A stretch of DNA of 64,000 nucleotides, from positions 278,397-342,396 of the forward strand of contig JACKCR010000007.1 of NCBI GenBank assembly GCA_020633975.1. The letters are read 5' to 3'. The notes under the pieces are model-generated. The model was not told where the DNA came from. It did not search any database and was given only the letters and a program-made list of their open reading frames with translations. Shown here piece by piece: positions 17,854 through 27,940 of the stretch. The first letter of the stretch is position 1. Each line of letters opens with the position of its first letter. A program made the translations under genes and the position numbers. The DNA comes from Candidatus Eiseniibacteriota bacterium. GTDB lineage: Bacteria; Eisenbacteria; RBG-16-71-46; CAIMUX01.

Positions 17854-18830
17854 CGATCCCCCTCCTCGATCGGGAAGTGACAGGCGACGAGATGTCCTTC
17901 GCCCACGTCACGTAGCTTCGGGTCGTCGGTCTTGCAACGGTCCTGTGCCTTGAAGCATCTGTCGGCAAACCGGCAGCCCTGTGGTGGATGGATGAGAGAC
18001 GGAACGATGCCTTCGATCGTGGGGAGCAGGTCGTCCTTGGTGAGCCCTTCCTTCGGAATGCTTCGGAGGAGCCCGAACGTATAGGGATGCCGATTGCTCT
18101 CGAACAGCTTGTAGACGTCACAGAACTCGACGACTCGGCCGGCGTACATCACCGCTACGCGATCGCAGGTCTCCGCGACCACGGCCATGTCGTGCGTGAT
18201 GAGGATGATCGCTGCACCGACCCGCTCCTGAAGGCTCTTCATGAGGTGCAGGATCTGGGCCTGCACCGTCACGTCGAGAGCCGTGGTCGGTTCGTCCGCG
18301 ATGAGCAGGTCCGGCTCGCACATGAGCGCCATCGCGATCATGATGCGCTGCTTCATGCCGCCGGACAGCTCGTGCGGATAGGAACGAAGGCGATCGGCCG
18401 GATCGGCGATACCCACCATCTCCAAGGCCTCGACCATCTTCTTCCGTGCCGGTTCGCCGACGAGCTTGAACCGCTTCTCGAGAACTTCGCCGAGCTGCCG
18501 TTCGACGGTGAAGACCGGGTTCAGCGAGGTCATCGGGTCCTGGAAGATCATCGCGATCTCGGCACCCCGGAAGTCCGGGAGGGCCTCGTCGGGAAGGGAG
18601 AGGATGTCCTTTCCCTTCCAGAGGATCTGGCCGGAAGCGATGTGTCCGGGCGGATCGGGAATGAGCCTCATGATCGACATGGCGGTCACGCTCTTCCCAC
18701 ACCCGGACTCACCTACGATGCCGAGCGTCTCTCCATTCTCGACGGAGAAGGAGACGCCGTCCACGGCGTGCACGACGCCCTCTTCGATTCGGAACTCGGT
18801 GCGGAGCTCCTTGACTTCCAGGATCGGCAC
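17850..18830 (-). CDS. oppD: Peptide ABC transporter ATP-binding protein (OppD type)
   Basis: A 326-residue ATPase with Walker [10 protein letters not shown], signature [15 protein letters not shown], Walker [14 protein letters not shown]-loop LITHD and the C-terminal Cys motif [14 protein letters not shown]. The GTG at 18830 begins 3 bases after the TAG of the binding-protein gene. It forms a heterodimer with OppF. Confidence 0.93.
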   Translation of the reverse strand: MPILEVKELRTEFRIEEGVVHAVDGVSFSVENGETLGIVGESGCGKSVTAMSIMRLIPDPPGHIASGQILWKGKDILSLPDEALPDFRGAEIAMIFQDPMTSLNPVFTVERQLGEVLEKRFKLVGEPARKKMVEALEMVGIADPADRLRSYPHELSGGMKQRIMIAMALMCEPDLLIADEPTTALDVTVQAQILHLMKSLQERVGAAIILITHDMAVVAETCDRVAVMYAGRVVEFCDVYKLFESNRHPYTFGLLRSIPKEGLTKDDLLPTIEGIVPSLIHPPQGCRFADRCFKAQDRCKTDDPKLRDVGEGHLVACHFPIEEGDR

Positions 18831-18833
18831 GCT

Positions 18834-20783
18834 CTAGTTCCCACCCGCCTGGACCATCGCCGCCTTCACGCCCCAACGATCCACGTCGACGATCTCGTCA
18901 CGAACGAGGGCCTTGCCGGACTTCATCGCCTCGGCCAGCGCCTTCTCCTTCTCCGTGTCGATGGCCATGACCTGCCAGTCCGTGATCTGCTCGAATCGGC
19001 GCGGGAAGAACCCGTCCGGCCAAACCACGTAGTCCCAGAAAAGGAGCCGGACGAACGGGGCCTGCCAGAACGGTGCGTAGAAGGCTTCATCCTGGATGAT
19101 CGAGTCGAGCTCCCACATCGCATCGATCCGCTTCTGCTTGTCCATGTCGAAGCGATAGACGTCGATGAGCTCATCCGTGTGCGGCGTACCGAACGCCCAG
19201 ATGTTGTTGTTGTTCGTCGTCTTGATGTACTCGCTCGCGAAGTACTGGTGCGGACTCGGGAAGAGGTTCGTCGTCCGGCTCATGATCGTCATCTCGTACT
19301 CGCGCTCGAGACCACGCTGGAAAGCAGTTCCTGGTTCCAGCTGCTGAAGTTGGACGTCGATACCGAGGCCGGCGTACTTCTGCTTCACGACGGTGAAGTG
19401 CCGCTCGAGACCCGGCTGGCCGTACATCAGCGTGAACGCGGCGCGGCTGCCGTCCGCCTTCTGGAAGATGCCGTCCTTGCCTCGCGTCTTGTAGCCGGCG
19501 GCGGCGAGATGCTCGCGAACCTTGGCGGGATCGAACCCGTAAGGCTTGAGGTTCGGATTCTCGTACTCGGTGCCCTCGAAGGCCGACACGGCCCGGAAGT
19601 ACGCGTTGAACATCAGGTTCTTGTTGATCTCGTCGAAGTCGAAACCGTACTGGACCGCCTTCCGGAAGTCCTTGTTCTGGAAGATCGGCTTCTGGAGGTT
19701 CATGGCGAACCCGTAGAGACCCTGCGGATAGTCGATGAAGACGCGCTTCTTGTGCACCCACCCCTTCTGGATGGACTCGAACTCCATGTCCTGGGCCCAC
19801 GTCTTGGCGGTGGTCACGCGGAAGTGGCTGAGTTCACCCTTCTTGAAATGGTCGAGGGCGCGGTCGGAATCCAGGACGACCATCAGGTCGATCTTGTCGA
19901 CGTTGTAGAGCCCCTTGAAGTAGCGCTTCTCGTCTCCCCACCAGGGACGGATCCGCTCGAACACGACCCGCTGCCCGTTCTCGGTCTCCTTGATCACGTA
20001 GGGACCGGCGGCAACCTGGAACTGGAGGTTGAAGTTCCTGACCCAGTTCTCGTCGAGCTTCCCTTCGAAGATGTGCCTCGGCATCGGCCAGAGTCCGTAG
20101 TCGTAGAGAGGACGCCAGCTCTCCCGCTTGCCGACGATCCGGAGCGTGTAGTCGTCCACCGCCTCGACTGCCGAGTAGTACTCGTCGAAGTGCGTGTTGT
20201 AGAACGGGTCGACGATGTGCGGCGACAGCATCATGTCGTAGCAGAACTCGAAGTCGTGGGCGGTGATCTTCTCGCCATCCGACCAACGAGCGTCGGGATC
20301 GAGCTTGTAGTAGATGGTCTGATTGTCGTCCATCACCTTCCAATGCGTAGCGAGACAGGGGATGAACTCATCGGTGACCGGATGGAGACGGACGAGCGAG
20401 AAGTCCATGGTGAACGACCGGTTCCAGCCGGCGAACGAATCGTTGGAGTCCGGTCCCTGGAGCCGGAAGGTGAGTGGATAGGAGCCCATCCAGTCGTGCC
20501 AGGTGCCGCCCTGAGGAGCATCGGGATTGCCGATGATCGGCGCATCTTCGTTGGTATCCCAATCGATCGACGCGGGATCGACGACGATCCCGGTCGAGCC
20601 CTTCGGTACCTTCTGATGGACGGGGGCGGCCTCGGCAGCTTCCTCGCCGCCGGCCTCCGAACTCTCCACCGAATCCTTCGTTGCTTCCGGCTTCTTCTCG
20701 GATGAGCAACCGACGACGAACCCACCGGCGATGAGGCAGCTGGCGACGAGCAGACGCCCGGCCACGGGGAGCTTCTTCAGCAT
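18834..20783 (-). CDS. Peptide ABC transporter substrate-binding lipoprotein (SBP family 5, YejA-like)
   Basis: A 649-residue lipoprotein whose signal ends in lipobox FVVGC. The mature protein has NPDAPQGGT near its start, as in YejA-type binding proteins, then ARWSDGEKITAHDFEF and a long family-5 fold. A Glu/Ala-rich linker follows the lipidated Cys. The ATG at 20783 has AAGGAG 8 bases upstream. It captures oligopeptides in the periplasm and delivers them to the B/C permease pair. The gene order B-C-A-D-F, with separate ATPases, differs from yejABEF, where the ATPase is one fused gene. The substrate is not evident. Confidence 0.88.
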   Translation of the reverse strand: MLKKLPVAGRLLVASCLIAGGFVVGCSSEKKPEATKDSVESSEAGGEEAAEAAPVHQKVPKGSTGIVVDPASIDWDTNEDAPIIGNPDAPQGGTWHDWMGSYPLTFRLQGPDSNDSFAGWNRSFTMDFSLVRLHPVTDEFIPCLATHWKVMDDNQTIYYKLDPDARWSDGEKITAHDFEFCYDMMLSPHIVDPFYNTHFDEYYSAVEAVDDYTLRIVGKRESWRPLYDYGLWPMPRHIFEGKLDENWVRNFNLQFQVAAGPYVIKETENGQRVVFERIRPWWGDEKRYFKGLYNVDKIDLMVVLDSDRALDHFKKGELSHFRVTTAKTWAQDMEFESIQKGWVHKKRVFIDYPQGLYGFAMNLQKPIFQNKDFRKAVQYGFDFDEINKNLMFNAYFRAVSAFEGTEYENPNLKPYGFDPAKVREHLAAAGYKTRGKDGIFQKADGSRAAFTLMYGQPGLERHFTVVKQKYAGLGIDVQLQQLEPGTAFQRGLEREYEMTIMSRTTNLFPSPHQYFASEYIKTTNNNNIWAFGTPHTDELIDVYRFDMDKQKRIDAMWELDSIIQDEAFYAPFWQAPFVRLLFWDYVVWPDGFFPRRFEQITDWQVMAIDTEKEKALAEAMKSGKALVRDEIVDVDRWGVKAAMVQAGGN

Positions 20784-20797
20784 GACTCCACTCCTTG

Positions 20798-21940
20798 TCA
20801 CTTGTAGCGCGCGAACTGCTTCGGATCGAAGGCTTCGCGCACGGATTCGCCGACGAACGTCACCAGAACCAGTGTGATCGAGATCGCACCGAACGGCGCG
20901 ATGCTCAGCCAGATCTTGTCCCGGTTGTCGCTCTGCAGCGCTTGGTCGATGAGCTCTCCCCAGCTCGGCGTGGGCGCCGGCAAACCGAACCCGAGGTAGT
21001 CGAGTGCGGTGAGGGATCCGATCGCGCCCACGATGAAGAACGGCGTAAAGGTCACGAGGGGGGTGAGGCAGTTGGGCAGGAGATGCCGGAACATGATCCT
21101 CCAAGAGGAGGCCCCGTAGCTCCTGGCGGCGAGACAGTACTCCCGCGTCTTCTCTCGGTACATCTCCGTCCGCATGTAGTACGTGATCCGTATCCACTGG
21201 AAGATGGCGAAGATGATGATGAGCTTCCACATGTTGATGATGAAGAACGCAGAAATGATGATGACGACATAGAGGAATGGAAGCGTTCCCCAGATCTCGA
21301 TGAACCGCTGTCCGTAGAGATCGAACCGCCCCGCGATGTACCCCTGCAGGGATCCGATGATGGTCCCAACCGTCTGTCCCAGGACCACCAGGAGGAGGGC
21401 GAACACCATGGAGATCCGGAACCCATAGAGCAGTCGGGCGAAGACGTCTCGCCCCTGCCCATCCGTACCGAACCAATGGCGCCCATCCGGTGCGTTCGGC
21501 GGCGGGACGTCGTAGGTGAAGTCCGGTTCGTAGGGATCGAAGGGCACCATCGGCATGAGCACCCAGGCGTCTTTGCGGGCGTACTTCGGTTCCGCCGCAA
21601 TCAACTCCGCCTCGGTGCCGCTGTAGCTCTCCATCCGCTGCTTGAACTCCGCGCGCAGCTCCCTCAGCTCGGTCTTGAGGCCGAGATAGTTGGCTTCGAC
21701 GTCATCGAATCCGTACTCGTCCTTCTGGTCGAACGTCGACATCGGATAGAACTTGAGCGTCGGAAAGTAGAGCTTGCCGTCGTACTTGACGGCGAGAGCA
21801 CGATCGTTCGCGATGAACTCCGAAAAGAGGGAGAGCACGAAGAGGACGACCAAGATCAGAAAGGAGTAGTACCCCCGCTTGATCCGCCGGAACCGTTGGA
21901 GCCTCTTCTTCGTTAGCGGGTCGATCCGGAACAGCTGCAT
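20798..21940 (-). CDS. oppC: Peptide ABC transporter permease (OppC/YejE type)
   Basis: A 380-residue inner-membrane permease. One N-terminal helix is followed by an approximately 115-residue periplasmic insert before WFGTDGQGRDVFARLLYG, a typical OppC/YejE motif. Five further helices contain the EAA loop around AARSYGASSWRIMFRHLLPN. The long insert resembles YejE more than DppC. Its ATG at 21940 overlaps the oppB stop (TGATG). Confidence 0.92.
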   Translation of the reverse strand: MQLFRIDPLTKKRLQRFRRIKRGYYSFLILVVLFVLSLFSEFIANDRALAVKYDGKLYFPTLKFYPMSTFDQKDEYGFDDVEANYLGLKTELRELRAEFKQRMESYSGTEAELIAAEPKYARKDAWVLMPMVPFDPYEPDFTYDVPPPNAPDGRHWFGTDGQGRDVFARLLYGFRISMVFALLLVVLGQTVGTIIGSLQGYIAGRFDLYGQRFIEIWGTLPFLYVVIIISAFFIINMWKLIIIFAIFQWIRITYYMRTEMYREKTREYCLAARSYGASSWRIMFRHLLPNCLTPLVTFTPFFIVGAIGSLTALDYLGFGLPAPTPSWGELIDQALQSDNRDKIWLSIAPFGAISITLVLVTFVGESVREAFDPKQFARYK

Positions 21941-22992
21941 CAACCAAACCTCACACGGGGATCGACGAAGGCGACCGCCAGGTCGGAGAGGAGGTTCCCC
22001 ACCAGGAGGAGCACCGAGCTGATGACGGTCACGCCCATGACGAGGGGGTAGTCCCTCGCCACCATGGCGTCGAAGAAGAGGAGCCCCATCCCGTGAATGC
22101 CGAAGACTCTCTCGATGAGTAGGAAACCGACGACCAAGAGCGAGATGATGTTCCCAAAGCTCGTGGCCAGGGGGATGAGGGAGTTGCGTAGGGCGTGGAC
22201 GAAGACTGCCCGTTGCCAGCTCATTCCCTTCGCCAAGGCGGTCTTGACGTAGTCCGCTCCCATGTTCTCCATCAGTCCGTTCTTCATCAGCATGGTCATG
22301 AACGCGAAGCTACCGATGGAGAGCGCGATGAGCGGGAGCACCGTGTGGGCGCTCAAGTCCTTGAGTTTGCCGAGGGTGCTCAACTCGTCGAAGTTTTGCC
22401 CAACGAATCCGGAAAGAGGAAAGATCGGGTACTTCACCGATAGGAGCACGAGGAGAACGGCCCCGAGCGCGTATCCAGGGATCGCGTAGCCGATGAAGAT
22501 GACGGCAGACGTGAGGTTGTCGAAGAGGGAACGATGCCTGAGAGCCTTCGCGATACCCAGCGGGATACAAACCAGGTATGTGAGCAATGTCGTGATGAGA
22601 CCGTAGTAGAGAGAGATCGGCATCCTCTGCACGATCAGGTCCCACACCGGAACGAGATACCTCTGTGACTCCCCGAGATTGAGCGTCGCGAGGTTCTTCA
22701 GGTAGAGCCCGTACCTCACGAGGATCGGCTTGTCGAACCCGTAGTACTGGCGAAGGATCTCGAGCTGTTTGGGAGGAATCGCAGTTCGGGCGATATCGGA
22801 GCCGCCCGCTCCCGCCACTTCTCCACCGCCCCCTGCACCCGCCATCTGGAGTCGCACCTGGTCGATCGGCCCACCGGGCACGAACTGACACAGCACGAAG
22901 ACGATGAATGTGATCCCCAAGAGTGTCGGGATCATGAGGAGAAGCCTGCGAAGGACGTACGTACGAAGCGCGCCCGCGCGTGATTTTGCCAT
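21940..22992 (-). CDS. oppB: Peptide ABC transporter permease (OppB/YejB type)
   Basis: A 350-residue inner-membrane permease. The N-terminus YVLRRLLLMIPTLLGITFIV and FVPGGPIDQ are OppB signatures, and an EAA loop occurs around ALAKGMSWQRAVFVHALRNS. A Gly/Ala-rich insert lies in the first periplasmic loop. The ATG at 22992 has AGAGGACCG upstream. It is the first gene of the operon, so its promoter should be in 22993-23327. Confidence 0.92.
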   Translation of the reverse strand: MAKSRAGALRTYVLRRLLLMIPTLLGITFIVFVLCQFVPGGPIDQVRLQMAGAGGGGEVAGAGGSDIARTAIPPKQLEILRQYYGFDKPILVRYGLYLKNLATLNLGESQRYLVPVWDLIVQRMPISLYYGLITTLLTYLVCIPLGIAKALRHRSLFDNLTSAVIFIGYAIPGYALGAVLLVLLSVKYPIFPLSGFVGQNFDELSTLGKLKDLSAHTVLPLIALSIGSFAFMTMLMKNGLMENMGADYVKTALAKGMSWQRAVFVHALRNSLIPLATSFGNIISLLVVGFLLIERVFGIHGMGLLFFDAMVARDYPLVMGVTVISSVLLLVGNLLSDLAVAFVDPRVRFG

Positions 22993-23327
22993 CGGTCCTC
23001 TGCGAACATGCCCTCTGCCAACGGATCGTCTCTGGAACGAGACCTCACCGCTGGAAGGGTTCTTGAGCTGCCTTCACGACGGATCGGAAACGGGAGGACG
23101 AAGGCACCTTCGCATCCACCCCACCCAACCGGAGCGGAGCTTACCCGAGGTATCCCACCGAGGCCAAGGTAGCAACCGCCCAAGATGAGTGCCCATATCG
23201 GTGGCTACTGTTTCAGGAAGTGTGGTCCGTAGCTCGGCTCGATGACCAACCGTCACATCGGAAGACGCAGCGCCAGCACGAAGCGTTCGCTAAAGGCCGA
23301 AAGAACGAACTAACGTTCGCAGTCGAT
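22993..23327. other. 335-base intergenic region upstream of the peptide transporter operon
   Basis: It holds the promoter region of oppB (minus strand) and the 3' end of the subtilase transcript. The only structure I see is a short inverted repeat, GAACG-TTAGTT-CGTTC, just after the subtilase stop on its own strand, followed by TTTC; it could be a weak terminator. No gene or RNA is evident. Confidence 0.45.
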
Positions 23328-25904
23328 TCACCGCCTCCAGGTGAGTCGCCTCGAACGGCGCTCATCACCCATCCGAAGCTCGAGCAGGTAGACCCCAGAG
23401 CCTACCGTGTTCCCGGCATCGTCGCGGCCGCTCCAGCGGAGCTCGTGGTTCCCTGCCTCGAGAGCGCCATCGACGAGGGTGGCAACTCTCCGCCCCGCGG
23501 GATCGAACACGCGCAGCTGCACGCGGTCGTCACGGGGTATGCCGAACCGGATCGTCGACTCGACCGAGGCAGGATTCGGCGTTGGTGGCGCGAGCATGAG
23601 CTCCGCCACCAAGGCGTGCGGATCCACCGCACTGGTGTCTCCCGTCCGAATCATGAGTTCCGTCACCGTCGAGTAGATGCGGGCATCGTCGAACGAGTAG
23701 AAGGCGTAATAGTAATCGGTCTCGGGAATGAGGTTGCCGTCGTCCCAGGGCACGACGCTGTGGTCGATGTTTCGGAGATAGGCGACCCGCACTCCCGCCG
23801 CGACCTCCTGTCCCTCCAGATAGTTGAACCCGTTGTTCGGGACGAACGAGATCGGGTTCAGCGAGCGGAGGATCATCGTTCCGGAGAAGTCGAAGACTCG
23901 GTCCTCGTCCCACGTAAAGGACAGGAGATTGCCGGTGACCTGCGTCACCTGCACGTTCGAGACCGCGTCCGGGCCGGCGGTATCGAGCCCAACGAGACTC
24001 GCGATCTGGGGGCCTTGTGGCACGTTGCTGCCCGTCACCCGCGCCGTCCACTGCCCCGGCTGGGGAATGTTCACGGTGACGTGCTCGATGTTGTTCACCG
24101 TGTCCACGCCACGAACGGCGTCCTGGCTCGGGAACTCCGGATCCAGCACCCACGGGTCGTACGTCGTCATGGAGGGGCTGATCAGCACCAGGTCGAGGTC
24201 GTTGATCAAAGCGGGGTCCGCATTCGGAACGGCGGGCGGATCGTCCCACGCGAGCACCACACTCAGCTGCTGGGTGCCGGCGGCCACCCAGAACGTGTGT
24301 TCGAAGACGTCATCCTGCGCCACCACGTCTGTGATCGGGTTGTCTCCGAGGAGACTCTTCGCCGCCTTCTCGAGGTCCACGCGACCATGACCGAACGCAT
24401 AGTCCGGCCCCGGATTGCCGAGATCGGTCGCCGTCGCGGCGAGGATGGCCTTGAAGAACGATGGCTCCGGGTCCGTTCCGACGAAGGTCGAGTCCCATGC
24501 CTGGGCGAGGAGGGCGATGGCTCCCGACACGACCGGAGCGGCCATCGAGGTACCGCACCACCCGGTCCCGCCATAGACGTCGACCGGAAGCGTCGACTTG
24601 ATGTACCCCTCGCCCCCGTCTTCACAGCCCGGTGCGACGACGTCCGGCTTGAGACGTCCGTCGTCCGTCGGCCCCCAGGAGGAGAAGTCGGTCATCGTGT
24701 CGTTGTCGGAGTTGGTCGCGCCCACGATGAGGAGGTTCTTCGCGGCCTTGGGCGGGTTGAGGCACCCGTATCCGCCTTCTACGAGAGGGCAATCGCCATC
24801 GTCGCGCTCGTTCCCCGCGGAGTAGACGATCGGAACTCTCCTGCCGGCGGAACCGACGACCAGAGAATCCAGGTCCGGCACGATGAAGTCGTAGTCACCG
24901 TAGATCTCGCAGTTCTGGCTGCTGACGGTGAAGCCCCACGAGTTGTGGTGAACGTCGATGTCCCAGTCCGCGATCGCGTCCCGGTAGTCCTGGAGGACAT
25001 CGCCGTTGTAGTCCCACGTGATGAACGAGACGTCCGGAGCAATGCCGCGCCACTGGAGCGACGAACCACCCTGGGTCTCGCTGTTGAGACCGGTGCCGCC
25101 CAGCGTCCCGGCCACATGCGTCGCATGGGACGCCGGCGTCGTACCGTCGATCGTGGTGACTCGACCGGCGAAGTCGGGGTGTGCGGACAACGGTCCGCCG
25201 TCCATGAGACCGACACGCACGCCGAACCCGGTCAGGTTGTAGGGCGGAGACTGCACCTCGTCCGCACCGACACGAGCGCGCGTGCCGTCGTTGTCCGGGC
25301 CGGGGGCAGGAAGGTCTTCGGAGATCCAGAGGACCTCCTCGAGCGCCGCGATGTCGAGAACGTCCTCCGGATAGGCCCGCACGAGCCACCCAGCCCCACC
25401 GGCGAGTGCTCGGATCGGCTCGGCACCTACGTTTTCGAGAGCGGCCCTGAGCGCTTCGCCCGTCACGTCGCTGAATGGGCGGACCCGGAACCGGGCGTGA
25501 CCGTCCGGCTCGAACGCCCAATCCCCAACCCTTCCTTCCGCGATCCGACTCGGAACTTTGTCCAAGACCTCGAGACGCCCGACCCATCGTAGGGCCGAAC
25601 GGGCGTCGGTCTGATTCCAGACGCGCGCGTCGAGCCGCGCGATCCACGTGTTGTCCGGGACATATTGTAGAAGGCGGATCCCGTTCCCCTCGAGCGCGAC
25701 TCGGTCCGCTCCGACCGCCGGGTCGAGCTGGACCAAGAAGTGGAGGCCCCGGTCCGCTACGGGGGCTTGGGTTTCCTCCAGGACGGCCACGGAAGGACTA
25801 GGAACGAACGTTCTGGACCGAAGTCGAACCGAGGAGTCCGCGGCGGAGACCAGAGCCGGAATCAGGATCGAGAGCGACGCTAGGACGATCCATCGAGCCT
25901 TCAT
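23328..25904 (-). CDS. Secreted subtilisin-like serine protease (S8) with FlgD-like C-terminal domain
   Basis: An 858-residue exported protease. The signal peptide (about 1-21) is followed by a propeptide-like region, then the catalytic triad: D235 in VGLMDGG, H263 in SHATHVAGT and S453 in GTSMAAPVVSG, with oxyanion N365 in YSAGN. A beta-sandwich P/jelly-roll-like region and a fibronectin-like segment lead to a C-terminal domain of about 85 residues beginning PTPNPASVEST. It contains VFDPAGRRV and GSGVYLLEL, the FlgD-like/secretion-tail type that may direct secretion or surface retention. The same tail type ends the proteins at 37094 and 59981. The ATG at 25904 starts a good signal peptide. 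Confidence 0.92.
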   Translation of the reverse strand: MKARWIVLASLSILIPALVSAADSSVRLRSRTFVPSPSVAVLEETQAPVADRGLHFLVQLDPAVGADRVALEGNGIRLLQYVPDNTWIARLDARVWNQTDARSALRWVGRLEVLDKVPSRIAEGRVGDWAFEPDGHARFRVRPFSDVTGEALRAALENVGAEPIRALAGGAGWLVRAYPEDVLDIAALEEVLWISEDLPAPGPDNDGTRARVGADEVQSPPYNLTGFGVRVGLMDGGPLSAHPDFAGRVTTIDGTTPASHATHVAGTLGGTGLNSETQGGSSLQWRGIAPDVSFITWDYNGDVLQDYRDAIADWDIDVHHNSWGFTVSSQNCEIYGDYDFIVPDLDSLVVGSAGRRVPIVYSAGNERDDGDCPLVEGGYGCLNPPKAAKNLLIVGATNSDNDTMTDFSSWGPTDDGRLKPDVVAPGCEDGGEGYIKSTLPVDVYGGTGWCGTSMAAPVVSGAIALLAQAWDSTFVGTDPEPSFFKAILAATATDLGNPGPDYAFGHGRVDLEKAAKSLLGDNPITDVVAQDDVFEHTFWVAAGTQQLSVVLAWDDPPAVPNADPALINDLDLVLISPSMTTYDPWVLDPEFPSQDAVRGVDTVNNIEHVTVNIPQPGQWTARVTGSNVPQGPQIASLVGLDTAGPDAVSNVQVTQVTGNLLSFTWDEDRVFDFSGTMILRSLNPISFVPNNGFNYLEGQEVAAGVRVAYLRNIDHSVVPWDDGNLIPETDYYYAFYSFDDARIYSTVTELMIRTGDTSAVDPHALVAELMLAPPTPNPASVESTIRFGIPRDDRVQLRVFDPAGRRVATLVDGALEAGNHELRWSGRDDAGNTVGSGVYLLELRMGDERRSRRLTWRR

Positions 25905-25996
25905 TCACTTCTCCTACAAAGAGATAGGGGAATCGGTCGGGTTTCGGGGACACCATCCGTGGGAATCTGAGCAGGCTTGGCCCCACATGAAAACCA

Positions 25997-26002
25997 AGTA
26001 TA
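25997..26002 (-). promoter_or_regulatory. Candidate extended -10 box for the subtilase gene
   Basis: On the minus strand TGGTATACT provides TG-N-TATACT, an extended -10, 93 bases before the subtilase ATG. No good -35 is visible. Low confidence. Confidence 0.28.
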
Positions 26003-26111
26003 CCACAGGGAAGACGGTTTCGCGTGTCCGCCACCCTGAGGCCAGATATAGGTCGTCGCAACAATCATTTAGATGCACCCGACCGACAAAATCCGCGCTA
26101 TGGAGCAAACT

Positions 26112-26181
26112 GAAAGGGCCACGCTTCTTGGCGTGACCCCTTTCGGTGTCCGGTAGCTGGGGGCGATTCCCCCCAACCAGC
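26112..26181 (-). terminator. Two stem-loops directly after fumC
   Basis: Immediately after the fumC stop (26186), GCTGG/CCAGC plus GGG/CCC arms form one hairpin at 26156-26181. A second, longer one at 26112-26144 pairs GAAAGGG with CCCTTTC and CACGC with GCGTG. Neither is followed by a U-tract. They probably end fumC transcription or protect its 3' end, and they also separate it from the subtilase promoter. Confidence 0.55.
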
Positions 26182-26185
26182 GGTT

Positions 26186-27577
26186 CTAGCGAGGACCGAT
26201 CATCTTGGACGGGTCGACCCAGGCGTCGAAGTCCTTGGGGTCGACCAGGCCGAGCTCGACGGCGGCCTCCTTCAGTGTCATCCCCTTCTTGTGAGCGGTC
26301 TTTGCGATCTTGGCCGCGTTCTCGTACCCGATGTGGGTGTTGAGCGCGGTGACCAGCATGAGCGAGTTCTGGAGATGCTGGGAGATCTTCGCGTCATCCG
26401 GCTCGATGCCGACAGCACAGTGATCGGCGAACGACTTGCAGGAGTCGCCCAGGAGCCCGATCGACTCGAGCAGGTTGTGGATCATCACCGGCTTGAAGAC
26501 GTTGAGCTCGAAGTTGCCCTGCGATCCCGCGAAGCCGATCGCTGCGTCATTCCCGAACACTTGGCAGCACACCATGGTCATCGACTCGGACTGCGTCGGG
26601 TTGACCTTGCCGGGCATGATCGAGCTTCCCGGCTCGTTTTCCGGAATGCAGAGCTCTCCGATCCCGCAGCGAGGTCCGCTCGCGAGCCAGCGGACGTCGT
26701 TCGCGATCTTCATGCACGCAACAGCCAGCACCTTGAGGGCTCCCGACGCCTCGACGATCGCATCGTGGGCCGCGAGGGCCGCGAACTTGTTCTTCGCCGT
26801 GACGAACGGAAGGCCGGTGAAGTCCGCAATATGCTTGGCCGAGACCTTCGCATACTGAGGATGGGTATTCAGCCCGGTGCCGACGGCGGTCCCGCCGAGT
26901 GCGAGCTCGTAGAGATGGGGCAGCGTGTTCCGGATCGCCTTCATGGCCGCGTCGAGCTGCGCAACCCAGCCGCTGATCTCCTGACCGAGCGTGAGCGGGG
27001 TCGCGTCCTGGAGGTGGGTCCGTCCACACTTCACGACTTTCTTGTACTTCTTCGCCTTCCCGTCCAGGACGTCGCGCAGGTGCTGGACCCGGGGCAGAAG
27101 GTGATGATTGATCTGCTCCGCCGCCGCGATGTGCATCGCGGTCGGGAAGGTGTCGTTCGAGGACTGGCTCTTGTTGACGTCGTCGTTCGGGTGGATCGGA
27201 TCCTTGGAGCCGAGGACGCCACCGGCGAGCTCGATCGCCCGGTTCGCGATCACCTCGTTCGTGTTCATGTTCGTCTGCGTGCCGGAACCGGTCTGGAAGA
27301 TGACGAGCGGGAACTGATCGTCGAGCTTCCCCGCGATCACCTCCTTCGCCGCCTTCTCGATGAGGCCGAGCTTCTTCTTCGGGAGGAGACCGAGCTCTCC
27401 GTTCGCCCTGGCCGCGGCGAGCTTGAGTACGCCGAGGGCACGGATCATTTCACGGGAGAAATGGATCTGACCGACCTCGAAGTTCTGGAGCGAGCGTTGT
27501 GTCTGCGCTCCCCAATAGCGGTCGGCGGGCACCTTCACTTCGCCCATGGTGTCGTATTCGATCCGGTAGTCGCTCAC
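26186..27577 (-). CDS. fumC: Class II fumarate hydratase
   Basis: Reversible hydration of fumarate to L-malate in the TCA cycle. It has 463 residues, the normal FumC length, with [10 protein letters not shown] near the N-terminus, [25 protein letters not shown] and the superfamily signature [11 protein letters not shown]. The GTG start at 27577 is supported by GGAGGG seven bases upstream and by family length; the frame stays open upstream. Class II enzymes are oxygen-stable and lack an iron-sulfur cluster. Confidence 0.96.
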   Translation of the reverse strand: MSDYRIEYDTMGEVKVPADRYWGAQTQRSLQNFEVGQIHFSREMIRALGVLKLAAARANGELGLLPKKKLGLIEKAAKEVIAGKLDDQFPLVIFQTGSGTQTNMNTNEVIANRAIELAGGVLGSKDPIHPNDDVNKSQSSNDTFPTAMHIAAAEQINHHLLPRVQHLRDVLDGKAKKYKKVVKCGRTHLQDATPLTLGQEISGWVAQLDAAMKAIRNTLPHLYELALGGTAVGTGLNTHPQYAKVSAKHIADFTGLPFVTAKNKFAALAAHDAIVEASGALKVLAVACMKIANDVRWLASGPRCGIGELCIPENEPGSSIMPGKVNPTQSESMTMVCCQVFGNDAAIGFAGSQGNFELNVFKPVMIHNLLESIGLLGDSCKSFADHCAVGIEPDDAKISQHLQNSLMLVTALNTHIGYENAAKIAKTAHKKGMTLKEAAVELGLVDPKDFDAWVDPSKMIGPR

Positions 27578-27786
27578 GGTCAATCCCTCCTGCTCGGAAC
27601 GTCCTTCCAGTTCTGTTCGACATCGCACGGACGCCACCACCCGTGGGGTGCAGCCTGCACTCCACGAGAAAGGGCCGACCGTACTGCCTCAGCCGGCCGA
27701 GTCTGGCCCCCGGGATGGAGGCGAACAAGCGGAATCCGGAGAGGCACGGGATCCACGTACCCCCTGTGGTCGCGACGACAACGAGC

Positions 27787-27816
27787 TTGGATTCTCATCC
27801 CGGTCCCGCGTACACT
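27787..27816 (+). promoter_or_regulatory. Candidate sigma-70-type promoter of the micro-ORF transcript
   Basis: TTGGAT (27787-27792) and TACACT (27811-27816) are separated by 18 bases. The predicted start near 27823 gives a leader of about 55 bases before the micro-ORF ATG. TACACT also occurs upstream of the 44670 gene and of ettA, so it may be a favoured -10 form here. Confidence 0.45.
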
Positions 27817-27877
27817 TTGGACCGAAGCGACGACACCCCGTCGTCGCGCGGACCGATCATCCCAGAGGAGGGACACC

Positions 27878-27940
27878 ATGGCCGATGTGAGAACGCTTTC
27901 CCGCGTGGTGTCTGAGGGAACCGGGGTCCGTCACTGCTGA
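27878..27940 (+). CDS. 20-residue micro-ORF with strong ribosome-binding site
   Basis: AGAGGAGGGACACC immediately precedes an ATG, and the frame encodes MADVRTLSRVVSEGTGVRHC before TGA. A candidate promoter lies 62-91 bases upstream. The peptide has no hydrophobic segment. It could be a leader peptide for the rsgA transcript (252 bases downstream), a small regulatory peptide, or part of a small RNA. I do not recognise it. Its support is the quality of the start signals rather than the protein. Confidence 0.4.
   Translation: MADVRTLSRVVSEGTGVRHC

Noticed and set aside
17988-20705. A 905-residue open frame opposite the peptide-transporter genes
   Set aside because: Same codon-bias artefact; it spans the oppD and binding-protein genes on the other strand.
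20784-21476. Long N-terminal extension (880 residues) of the peptide-binding lipoprotein
   Set aside because: It would overlap the oppC gene in another frame; the lipoprotein signal starts at 20783 with its own ribosome-binding site.
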